A DNA stretch of 64,000 nt from an uncultured Alistipes sp. (GTDB lineage: Bacteria; Bacteroidota; Bacteroidia; Bacteroidales; Rikenellaceae), in assembly GCA_947364365.1 (NCBI GenBank), contig CANASP010000001.1, forward strand, positions 124,001 through 188,000. The letters are read 5' to 3'. The notes beneath the pieces are model-generated. The model worked only from the letters and a program-made list of their open reading frames with translations. It made no database searches and had not been told where the DNA came from. This document shows positions 56,924 through 64,000 of the stretch, one piece after another; the stretch's first letter is position 1, and the number at the start of each line of letters is the position of its first letter. The translations under genes were made by a program, and so were the position numbers.

Positions 56924-58189
56924 ATGAATATAGGACTCTACACCCTGACTTCGTCGCTGCACGATGCCGCTGCGCTGGATGCCGCATCGTCGCAGTTCAT
57001 CGCCCGGATCGAAGGGCGTCTTACCGAACTTTCGTCGGCTGCCGCCCGACCCTGCGGCTTCGTCTATCGCGGCCCCGATTTCGCCGACTACGGCACGCAC
57101 GACCTCGACGTGATCTACGTCCGCACGGGCGGTACCGAGGGGCTTTTCAAGGAGCTTTTCGACCGGGTGAGCCGGACGCCCGAGGGGCGCTTGCGCCCCG
57201 TGCGGCTGCTGACCTCGGGCCGGAGCAACTCGCTGGCCGCTTCGATGGAGATCCTCTCCTACCTGCGGCGGCAGGGCTGCCCGGGCGAGATCATCCACGG
57301 CAGCGACCGTTACATCGCCGGGCGGCTGGCGCTGCTCGCCCATGTCGAGACCGCGCGCCGGCGGCTCGACGGCATGCGGCTGGGTGTCGTCGGACAGCCG
57401 TCGGACTGGCTGATCGCCAGCGGAGCCGACGCCGCGAAGGTGCGCGAAAAGCTGGGTGTCGAACTGGTGGAGGTGCCTATGGAGGAGCTCGTCGGGGAGA
57501 TCGCCCGCGGCGGCTATCCCCGGACCGAGGCCCTTCGGGCGGTCGAGGAGCATGCCGCCGCATTGCCCGAGCGGGTGAAGCCCTATTGGGCCGGAGCGCT
57601 GGAGATCTACGGCGGTCTGAAGCGCATCGTGGAGCGCTATCGGCTCGACGGCTTGACGATCCGCTGTTTCGACCTGCTGGAGCGGATGGGCAACACGGGG
57701 TGTCTGGCCCTCGCGCTGCTCAACGCCGAGGGCGTTCCCTCGGGGTGCGAGGGCGACGTGCCGGCGTTGCTGACGATGGCCGTGACGCATGCGCTCGCGG
57801 GTGTGAGCGGGTTCCAGGCCAATCCGTCGCGCATAGATCCCGAGACGGGCGAGATGGTGCTCGCGCACTGTACGGTGCCGCTCGACATGGTGCGGCGCTT
57901 CGTCTGCGACACCCATTTCGAGTCGGGACTGGGCGTGGCGATTCGCGGCGAGCTGCCCGAAGGGGCCGTGACGGTGTTCAAACTCGCGGGCGACCTCTCG
58001 CGCAGCTGCGTGTTCGAGGCCGAGCTGGCGGGGAACCTCTGCGAGGCGGACCTGTGCCGCACGCAGATCGTGCTGCGGGCAGAGGGCGTCGCCGACTACT
58101 TCCTGCGCAACCCGATCGGCAACCACCATATCGTCGTTCCGGGGCGGTGGAAGGAGCCGATCGAGGCGCTGCTGGCATCGCTCGAATAG
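56924..58189 (+). CDS. L-fucose/L-arabinose isomerase-like protein
   Basis: 421 residues, cytoplasmic. Residues about 280-421 resemble the C-terminal domain of fucose isomerase. CFDLLERMGNTGCLALALLN and GVPSGCEGDVPALLTMAVTH carry the Glu-Asp pair that binds the metal in the family, and GNHHIVVPG may give the histidine. The protein is shorter than FucI (about 590), lacking much of its N-terminal domain. No other fucose or arabinose genes are near. Substrate unknown. Confidence 0.75.
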   Translation: MNIGLYTLTSSLHDAAALDAASSQFIARIEGRLTELSSAAARPCGFVYRGPDFADYGTHDLDVIYVRTGGTEGLFKELFDRVSRTPEGRLRPVRLLTSGRSNSLAASMEILSYLRRQGCPGEIIHGSDRYIAGRLALLAHVETARRRLDGMRLGVVGQPSDWLIASGADAAKVREKLGVELVEVPMEELVGEIARGGYPRTEALRAVEEHAAALPERVKPYWAGALEIYGGLKRIVERYRLDGLTIRCFDLLERMGNTGCLALALLNAEGVPSGCEGDVPALLTMAVTHALAGVSGFQANPSRIDPETGEMVLAHCTVPLDMVRRFVCDTHFESGLGVAIRGELPEGAVTVFKLAGDLSRSCVFEAELAGNLCEADLCRTQIVLRAEGVADYFLRNPIGNHHIVVPGRWKEPIEALLASLE

Positions 58190-58205
58190 CTCCGGGCGGG
58201 CGAAA

Positions 58206-58243
58206 ACGAAGCGGGCGCGACCAGTCGGTCGCGCCCGCTTCGT
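58206..58243 (+). terminator. Bidirectional terminator hairpin between convergent genes
   Basis: ACGAAGCGGGCGCGACC (58206-58222) pairs perfectly over 17 bp with its complement at 58227-58243, with an AGTC loop. It lies between the convergent isomerase-like and DUF4923 genes. There is little U-tract on either side, so it may act with Rho or as a boundary. Confidence 0.7.
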
Positions 58244-58259
58244 CGTGTATAGAGGGCGG

Positions 58260-58856
58260 CTATTCGCGCTCGAAGGCGAAACCGAGGTAGACGTCGTCGT
58301 ATTTGCGGAGCAGCGACGATACCGCGGCGAGCGACGAAACGGAGCTGCCGATCGCGGTCAGCGCGTCGATCAGTTTCGTCACGGGAAAGACGAGCTGGAG
58401 TTTGTCGCCGCTGAGGTAGGCGTGGCCCGCGATCGAGCCCAGATCGTAGTTGCCCTTGGAGAAATGGAGCGTCGCGACATGGGTTGCGGCGTCGAAGTCG
58501 TAGCTTCCCGTGAGGGTGCGCGAAGCGGCGCTGGCCGAGAAGTCGCCCTCCCGTCCGAAGACGAAGGTGCAGGCTCCCGGGGCGATGCCCAGCGTGGCGT
58601 AGATCTTCGCGAGACGGGTGGAGAGGGTCGATTCGAGGGCGGCGGCACCGAGCGTACCGGCGAGGTCGTCGCTTTCGAACCGGATGCCTGGCCCGGTATA
58701 GCTCCACGAGCCCGCGAGGGCATAGCGGGTGAGCTGGCCGTCGGTGAGCTTGTCGGCGGCTTCGGTCGCGACCCGTTTGAGGGCCTCTTTCCACTCCTGC
58801 GCGCCCGCCGTCGTCGCGGTCAGCGTCAGGAGAACGAACAGCAGGATCGGTTTCAT
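58260..58856 (-). CDS. Exported DUF4923 (lipocalin-like) protein
   Basis: 198 residues. MKPILLFVLLTLTATTAGAQ is a signal peptide. The mature part matches my memory of DUF4923, a Bacteroidales lipocalin-like domain (LAGSWSYTGPGIRFESDDL opening). No catalytic residues are apparent. It starts on an ATGA overlap with nadE, but there is no obvious functional link. Confidence 0.75.
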   Translation of the reverse strand: MKPILLFVLLTLTATTAGAQEWKEALKRVATEAADKLTDGQLTRYALAGSWSYTGPGIRFESDDLAGTLGAAALESTLSTRLAKIYATLGIAPGACTFVFGREGDFSASAASRTLTGSYDFDAATHVATLHFSKGNYDLGSIAGHAYLSGDKLQLVFPVTKLIDALTAIGSSVSSLAAVSSLLRKYDDVYLGFAFERE

Positions 58857-60778
58857 AGCGTGTCGAGTTCCCGGAGCCACATCGCCGCCGAAGCATCGGA
58901 GGGCATGCGCCAGTCGCCGCGGGGCGACAAGGCGGCCGAGCCGACCTTGGGGCCGTCGGGCATGGCCGAGCGTTTGAATTGCTGGTTGAAGAAGCGGCGG
59001 ACGAACGTGCGCAGCCAATGGAGGATCGTCTTTTCGTCGTAGCTCCCCTCGAAGGCCTGCCGCGCGAGGAAGAGGATCTTCGCCGGTCCGTAGCCCGAGC
59101 GGAGGGTGTGGTAGAGGAAGAAGTCGTGGAGCTCGTAGGGGCCCACCAGATCCTCGGTCTTCTGGGCGATCTCGCCCCCGGCGTCGGCGGGGAGCAGCTC
59201 GGGGCTTACGGGCGTGGCGACGATGTCGCGCAGCGTCGTGCGGATCCCGTCGTCGGCCGCGGTGTCGGCGGCCCACTGCACCAGGTGGCGCACCAGCGTC
59301 TTGGGCACCGAGGCGTTGACGCCGTACATCGACATCTGGTCGCCGTTGTAGGTCGCCCAGCCCAGCGCCAGCTCGCTCAGGTCGCCCGTGCCGACGACCA
59401 GTCCCCCTTCCATGTTGGCCACGTCCATCAGGATCTGCGTGCGCTCGCGCGCCTGGGCGTTCTCGTAGGCGGCCGAGCGGTCGTCGGCCGGCAGACCGAT
59501 ATCCTTCATGTGCTGCGTGCAGGCGTCGCGGATGGGGATCTCGCGGACGGTGACGCCCAGCCCCCGCATCAGTTGCAGCGCGTTGCGGTAGGTGCGCCCC
59601 GTGGTGCCGAAGCCCGGCATGGTGATGCCGACGACGCCCCGGCGGTCGAGCCCCAGCCGGTCGAAGGCCCGCACGGTGACCAGCAGCGCGAGGGTCGAGT
59701 CGAGCCCGCCCGAGATGCCGACGACGGCCGTGCGGCACCCCGTGTGCGAGAGCCGCCGGGCCAGGCCGAGGGCCTGGATGCCGAAGATCTCCTCGCAGCG
59801 TTCGCTGCGGTGCGCGGCGTCGGCGGGAACGAAGGGGGTGGGGTCGATCGCCCGGTCGAGCGTGGCGGGGCGGAGCCCCTCGGGGAGCTCCATCTCGATG
59901 ACGGTGTTCTCGGCCGCCGCCTCGCCCGTGCGGAACGAGGTGTTGCGGCGCCGCTCGAAGCCGAGGCGCTCGACGTCGACGTCGGCGACGAGCAGCTGTT
60001 CGTCGAGCGAGAAGCGCTCGGCCTCGGCGAGGATGCGTCCGTTCTCGGCGATGAGGCCGTTGCCGGCGAAGACCAGGTCGGTCGACGACTCGCCGAAGCC
60101 GGCCGAGCAGTAGACATAGGCCGAGAGGGTACGGGCCGACTGCTGGGCCACGAGCTGGCGCAGGTAGTCGTGCTTGCCCACCCCTTCGGGCGAGGCCGAG
60201 AGGTTGAAGATGACGCGGGCGCCCGCCGTCGCCAGGTGCGACGAGGGGGGCACGGCGACCCACAGATCCTCGCAGATCTCCACGCCAAACTCGGCCCCGC
60301 CGACGGCGAAGGTGAGGTCGGCGCCGAAGTCGGCTTCGAGACCTCCTATGCGGATCGTCTCGCCCGAGATGCCGGCGCCCGAGGCGAACCAGCGGTTCTC
60401 GTAGAACTCCGAGTAGTCGGGGATATACGTCTTGGGCACCACGCCCAGGATGCGGCCCTGCGCGAAGACCACGGCGCAGTTGTAGAGCGTCTCGCCGTGG
60501 CGCAGCGGGGCGCCGACGATCGCCGCGAGGGGCAGCTTGCGCGTCGCGCGCACGAGCCCTTCGAGGGCGGCGTCGGAGGCGTCGAGCAGCGTGGGGTGGA
60601 GCAGCAGGTCGCCGCACGTGTAGCCCGTGAGGGACAGCTCGGGGAAGACGACGACCTCGACGCCATGCCGGGCGGCCCGCTCGGCCAGCGCGGCGATATG
60701 TGCGGCGTTGGCGTCGCAGTCGGCGACCGCGACGCGGGGAATGGCCGCCGCGACCTTGAGAAAACCGAATCGATCCAC
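58853..60778 (-). CDS. nadE: Glutamine-dependent NAD+ synthetase
   Basis: 641 residues in two domains. The N-terminal nitrilase-type glutaminase (1-300) has glutamate in FPELSLTGY, lysine in PKTYIPDY and cysteine in EICEDLWV. The C-terminal synthetase (about 320-640) has the P-loop GISGGLDSTLAL and GTGDLSELALGW. It amidates nicotinate adenine dinucleotide, the last step of NAD synthesis. It is 38 bp after pepT. Confidence 0.96.
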   Translation of the reverse strand: MDRFGFLKVAAAIPRVAVADCDANAAHIAALAERAARHGVEVVVFPELSLTGYTCGDLLLHPTLLDASDAALEGLVRATRKLPLAAIVGAPLRHGETLYNCAVVFAQGRILGVVPKTYIPDYSEFYENRWFASGAGISGETIRIGGLEADFGADLTFAVGGAEFGVEICEDLWVAVPPSSHLATAGARVIFNLSASPEGVGKHDYLRQLVAQQSARTLSAYVYCSAGFGESSTDLVFAGNGLIAENGRILAEAERFSLDEQLLVADVDVERLGFERRRNTSFRTGEAAAENTVIEMELPEGLRPATLDRAIDPTPFVPADAAHRSERCEEIFGIQALGLARRLSHTGCRTAVVGISGGLDSTLALLVTVRAFDRLGLDRRGVVGITMPGFGTTGRTYRNALQLMRGLGVTVREIPIRDACTQHMKDIGLPADDRSAAYENAQARERTQILMDVANMEGGLVVGTGDLSELALGWATYNGDQMSMYGVNASVPKTLVRHLVQWAADTAADDGIRTTLRDIVATPVSPELLPADAGGEIAQKTEDLVGPYELHDFFLYHTLRSGYGPAKILFLARQAFEGSYDEKTILHWLRTFVRRFFNQQFKRSAMPDGPKVGSAALSPRGDWRMPSDASAAMWLRELDTL

Positions 60779-60816
60779 TTTCAGAAAGACGAAAGGTTAG
60801 ACGTTGCGTATTGCGG

Positions 60817-62034
60817 CTACTCGGCCCAGAGCTGCGCGAGGTTGAGGATCACCTGCTGGGCGCGGCGCATGGTCGTGAGCGAGCAGTACTCGAACTTGCC
60901 GTGGAAATTCATGCCGCCGGTGAAGAGGTTGGGGCACGGAAGTCCCATGAACGAGAGGCGCGCGCCGTCCGTCCCGCCGCGGATGGGCCTTACGAGCGGC
61001 TTCACGCCGGCCTTCTCCATCGCCTCGATCGCTTTGTCGATCACCTGCGGATGGGGCTCGACCTGCTTCAGCATGTTGAAGTACTGGTCCTTGACGGTGA
61101 GCGTCAGCACGTCGGCGCCGTATTTCTTCTTCAGCAGGTCGACGCAGGCCCACATCAGCACCTTCTTCTCCTCGAACTTCTCGGCGTCGTGGTCGCGGAT
61201 GATGTAGCTCACCGTGGCCTTCTCGACCGTGCCGTTGAAGCCCACGCAGTGGAAGAACCCTTCGTATCCCTCGGTGTACTGGGGTTTCTGCGCCGCGGGC
61301 AGCATCGCCTGCAACTCGCACGCCACCTCGATGGCGTTGATCATCTTGTTCTTGGCGTAGCCCGGGTGGACGTTGCGCCCCTGGATGTCGATGCGGGCGC
61401 TGGCGGCGTTGAAGTTCTCGTATTCGAGCTCGCCCTCCATGCCGCCGTCGACCGTGTAGGCGAAGTCGGCGCCGAAGGCCTCGACGTCGAAGAAGTCGAC
61501 GCCGCGGCCCACCTCCTCGTCGGGGGTGAAGCCGATGCGGATCTTGCCGTGCTTCACCTCGGGGTGGGCCATCAGGTACTCGGCCGCGGTCATGATCTCG
61601 GCCACGCCGGCCTTGTCGTCGGCGCCCAGCAGCGTCGTGCCGTCGGTGTGGATGAGCGTGTGGCCCTTGAAGAAGGCCAACTCGGGGAACTCCGAGACCT
61701 TCATCGTCAGCTGGCCGTTGAGGAAGATGTCGCCGCCGTCGTACTCGTCGATGATGCGCGGGCGGACGTCCTTGCCGCTCATGTCGGGCGAGGTGTCGAC
61801 GTGGGCGATGAAGCCCACGACGGGGGCGTTCTCGCAACCCGGCGTGGCGGGGATCGTCCCCATGACGTAGCCGTAGCGGTCCATCGCGACGTCGGTCATG
61901 CCCAGCGCGCGCATCTCTTCGGCCAGATCCGCGAGCAGTATCTTCTGCTTGTCGGTCGAGGGGAATGTGGTGCTCTCCTCCGACGACTGCGTGTCGTAGG
62001 AGACGTATTTCAGAAATCTCTCTTTCAGATCCAT
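60817..62034 (-). CDS. pepT: Peptidase T (aminotripeptidase)
   Basis: Zinc M20 peptidase, 405 residues, that removes the N-terminal residue of tripeptides in the cytoplasm. GFIAHVDTSPD gives the first zinc histidine and neighbouring aspartate, LLGADDKAGV the bridging aspartate, and FTPDEEVGRGV the catalytic and metal glutamates. A family 1 repeat separates it from the OPT transporter gene upstream on the same strand, an attractive uptake-and-digest pair. Confidence 0.96.
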   Translation of the reverse strand: MDLKERFLKYVSYDTQSSEESTTFPSTDKQKILLADLAEEMRALGMTDVAMDRYGYVMGTIPATPGCENAPVVGFIAHVDTSPDMSGKDVRPRIIDEYDGGDIFLNGQLTMKVSEFPELAFFKGHTLIHTDGTTLLGADDKAGVAEIMTAAEYLMAHPEVKHGKIRIGFTPDEEVGRGVDFFDVEAFGADFAYTVDGGMEGELEYENFNAASARIDIQGRNVHPGYAKNKMINAIEVACELQAMLPAAQKPQYTEGYEGFFHCVGFNGTVEKATVSYIIRDHDAEKFEEKKVLMWACVDLLKKKYGADVLTLTVKDQYFNMLKQVEPHPQVIDKAIEAMEKAGVKPLVRPIRGGTDGARLSFMGLPCPNLFTGGMNFHGKFEYCSLTTMRRAQQVILNLAQLWAE

Positions 62035-62057
62035 GGTATGGTAAGGTTAAGGTTTGT

Positions 62058-62091
62058 CAAGTTGAAAGTTGAAAATGGAAAATGGAAAGTT
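62058..62091 (+). repeat. A-rich heptad repeat before pepT
   Basis: CAAGTTGAAAGTTG followed by AAAATGGAAAATGGAAAGTT. The last 20 bp (62072-62091) recur exactly inverted at 62257-62276, so they flank family 1 copy C. Confidence 0.7.
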
Positions 62092-62102
62092 CATTTCCGT
62101 TA

Positions 62103-62204
62103 TCGGACCGCAGCCAGCGGAGGGGCCCGTCGAGCGGATGCGAGAAGAGCGGCCCTCCGCCCGGGGTGGCTGCGGGCCGCTACGCTTCGGATAAGCCCGA
62201 AGCG
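62103..62204 (-). repeat. Intergenic structured repeat family 1, copy C
   Basis: Inverted relative to copies A and B. Read on the minus strand: CGCTTCGGGCTTATCCGAAGCG first, then GCGGCCCGCAGCC, GGGCGGAGGGCC and the closing CTCCGCTGGCTGCGG. It has the same two-hairpin layout. It is the best preserved match to copy A and lies between pepT and the OPT gene. Confidence 0.75.
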
Positions 62205-62249
62205 TGCCGGCCGGCAATATGCAAAGGTTTGATTCCGTTATTATTTCCC

Positions 62250-62289
62250 CTTTTTCAACTTTCCATTTTCCATTTTTAATTTTTAATTT
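62250..62289 (-). repeat. A-rich heptad repeat, inverted, after the OPT gene
   Basis: On the minus strand, ATTAAAAATTAAAAATGG and then AAAATGGAAAGTTG, starting at the OPT stop codon. It is the inverted partner of 62058-62091. Together with 31094-31141 and 37027-37060 it makes four tracts in the window. Confidence 0.65.
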
Positions 62290-64000
62290 TTAATTCTCTT
62301 TCTTCGCCTGCATCGTGTGCCATGCGAAATAGCCGATAAGGGCGAGGTAGGCCGCCAGACCTGTCCATTCGGCGGCGTTGGACGACGCCCAGTCGGCGAG
62401 CATCCAGTCGACTTCGAGGAATTTGAGCAGGGCCGTGAGGACACCCATCAGCGCGCCGCCGGCGATGAATCCCGAGGCGATGAGCGTGCCGCGGTCGAAG
62501 CGCGCCTTGTTGAGCACCGCGTCGGTCGAGCGGCCCGAGACGAACCAGGCGACCAGACCGCCCACGACGAGCGGCGCGTTGAGCTCCATGGGGATGAACA
62601 TGCCCAGTGCGAAGGCGAGGGCCGGTACGCCGATCGAGGTGAGCACCAGCGCCAGCATCGCACCGCAGAAGTAGAGCACCCACGGCGTCTGCCCGCCGGT
62701 CATCAGCGGCTGGATCACGGCGGCCATGGCGTTGGCCTGCGGGGCCACCAGCGCCCCTTCGCCCACGAAGCCGAATGCCCGGTTGAGGACGATCATCACG
62801 CCGGCCACCGTGGCGGCCGAGACGAGCGTGCCGAGGAACTTCCACGTCTCCTGCTTGCGGGGCGTCGTGCCGAGCCAGTAGCCGATCTTCAGGTCGGTGA
62901 TGAAGCCGCCGGCCATCGAGAGGGCCGTGCAGACCACGCCGCCGATAATCAGGGCGGCGGTCATGCCCGTCGTGCCGCTCAGCCCGACGCTCACCAGGAT
63001 GAGCGACGAGAGGATCAGCGTCATGAGCGTCATGCCCGAGACGGGGTTGGTGCCCACGATGGCGATGGCGTTGGCCGCGACGGTGGTGAAGAGGAACGAG
63101 ATGAAGAAGACGATGAGGATGGCCGTCACGGACTGGACCCAGCCGTCGAGCAGGCCGAAGTGGAAGAAGACGAAGATGGAGAGGAGCGTGGCGACCAGAA
63201 TCGTCAGGATGCGCTTCATCGGCAGGTCGCGCTGCGTGCGCTCGGCGGTCGCCGAGGCTGCTCCGGCCTTGCCGCCGCCGAACTCCGAGACGGCGAGGCC
63301 CACGGCCTGACGGATGATCTTCGACTGGCGGAAGATGCCCACGAGACCCGCCATGGCGATGCCGCCGATGCCGAGCGGCTTGCCGATGTAGGCGAAGAGG
63401 TTCTCGGGGGTGAAGAGCGTCGAGGGGTCGGCGAGCACCGACGCGTTGGTCACGCCCAGCGAGGCGGCCATCGCGGCGGCGTCGATCGAGCCGGCGAGCG
63501 ACCCCACGACGGGGACGATGACGAACCACACCAGACACGAGCCGGCGGTGATGATCATCGCGTATTTCAGCCCGATGATGTAGCCCAGACCCAGCACGGC
63601 GGCCGAGGTGTTGAGCGAGAAGACCACCTTGAACTTGTCGGCGGCCGCGGCGCCCCACGTGCAGATGCGCGTCGAGACCGACTCGGTCCAGAGCCCGAAG
63701 GTGCCGACGACGAAGTCGTAGAGTCCGCCCACCAGACCCGCCACGGCCAGCAGCTTGGCCTGGTTGCCGCCCTTCTCGCCCGAGACGAGCACCTCGGTGG
63801 TGGCCGTAGCCTCGGGGAAGGGGTATTTGCCGTGCATCTCCTTGACGAAGTATTTGCGGAAGGGGATCATCAGCACGATGCCCAGCAGTCCGCCGAACAG
63901 CGACGAGAGGAAGACCTGCCAGAAGGCGGCGTCGAGCCCCAGGATGTAGAGCGCCGGGAGGGTGAAGATGGCGCCGGCGACGATGACGCCCGACGAGGCG
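62290..64000 (-). CDS. OPT-family oligopeptide transporter, 5' end missing
   Basis: About 570 residues are present; the N-terminus lies beyond the right edge. Many membrane segments. PFPEATATTEVLVSGEKGGNQ is a conserved cytoplasmic loop of the bacterial OPT group, and PMELNAPLVVGGLVAWF is near the C-terminus. The family imports peptides or metal-chelating peptides with protons. Being upstream of pepT on the same strand suggests small peptides. The apparent start near 63876 is internal, since the frame continues to the edge with hydrophobic sequence. Confidence 0.92.
   Translation of the reverse strand, partial: ASSGVIVAGAIFTLPALYILGLDAAFWQVFLSSLFGGLLGIVLMIPFRKYFVKEMHGKYPFPEATATTEVLVSGEKGGNQAKLLAVAGLVGGLYDFVVGTFGLWTESVSTRICTWGAAAADKFKVVFSLNTSAAVLGLGYIIGLKYAMIITAGSCLVWFVIVPVVGSLAGSIDAAAMAASLGVTNASVLADPSTLFTPENLFAYIGKPLGIGGIAMAGLVGIFRQSKIIRQAVGLAVSEFGGGKAGAASATAERTQRDLPMKRILTILVATLLSIFVFFHFGLLDGWVQSVTAILIVFFISFLFTTVAANAIAIVGTNPVSGMTLMTLILSSLILVSVGLSGTTGMTAALIIGGVVCTALSMAGGFITDLKIGYWLGTTPRKQETWKFLGTLVSAATVAGVMIVLNRAFGFVGEGALVAPQANAMAAVIQPLMTGGQTPWVLYFCGAMLALVLTSIGVPALAFALGMFIPMELNAPLVVGGLVAWFVSGRSTDAVLNKARFDRGTLIASGFIAGGALMGVLTALLKFLEVDWMLADWASSNAAEWTGLAAYLALIGYFAWHTMQAKKEN

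Noticed and set aside
1..64000. CRISPR arrays, tRNAs, rRNAs, insertion sequences, prophage genes
   Set aside because: I looked in the intergenic stretches and found no spacer-type repeats, cloverleaf sequences, transposases, integrases or phage genes.

Overview
The window is about 64 kb of GC-rich Bacteroidales chromosome, most likely Alistipes or a close relative in the Rikenellaceae. Three things point there. Many genes follow promoters of the Bacteroidetes type (TTTG, 19-20 bp, TAnnTTTG) rather than E. coli -35/-10 boxes. Several families are typical of Bacteroidales (DUF5106, DUF4923, GH92, GH130, TonB-dependent receptor). GC content is unusually high for that order. I saw no rRNA, tRNA, CRISPR array, phage or insertion sequence. 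The window is dominated by core metabolism, broken by one glycan-degradation operon and several families of intergenic repeats.

Layout: 1-3.9 kb, arginine operon on the minus strand (GNAT, argG, argC, argD; argD runs off the left edge). 4.1-6.1 kb, a DUF5106 thioredoxin-like protein and mutY. 6.2-8.0 kb, a ZIP metal transporter and a CaCA cation antiporter (minus). 8.2-18.5 kb, a pyrimidine operon with every enzyme of UMP synthesis (pyrC-carA-carB-pyrK-pyrD-pyrF-glutaredoxin-pyrE-pyrB). It is preceded by a promoter, a short leader ORF and an intrinsic terminator that look like pyrBI-type attenuation, and its last gene is aspartate carbamoyltransferase fused to a PyrI-like zinc ribbon. 18.6-29.1 kb, an operon for mannose-rich N-glycans: MFS importer, GH130, GH92, a GH92-GH125 fusion, GH92. 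29.2-42.8 kb, a purine operon (purE-K-L-C-F-M-N-H-D, an unknown membrane protein, folD) that also has a promoter, short ORF and terminator in front.

42.8-43.4 kb is a gene-free stretch of repeats and hairpins. 43.4-50.5 kb (minus) holds a TonB-dependent receptor, a lipoprotein, nadC, an LtaS-like sulfatase-fold membrane protein and a DUF2156-GNAT fusion. 50.6-53.0 kb (minus) holds a degenerate GH2-like protein, rlmH and a LuxR-type regulator. 53.1-58.2 kb holds asnS, rpoN, a PAP2-like membrane protein and a sugar-isomerase-like protein. 58.3-64 kb (minus) holds an OPT transporter (running off the right edge), pepT, nadE and a DUF4923 protein.

For follow-up, the best items are the leader regions of the pyr, pur and arg operons, the PyrB-zinc-ribbon and GH92-GH125 fusions, the inactive-looking GH2 relative, and two families of structured intergenic repeats with three and two copies here.
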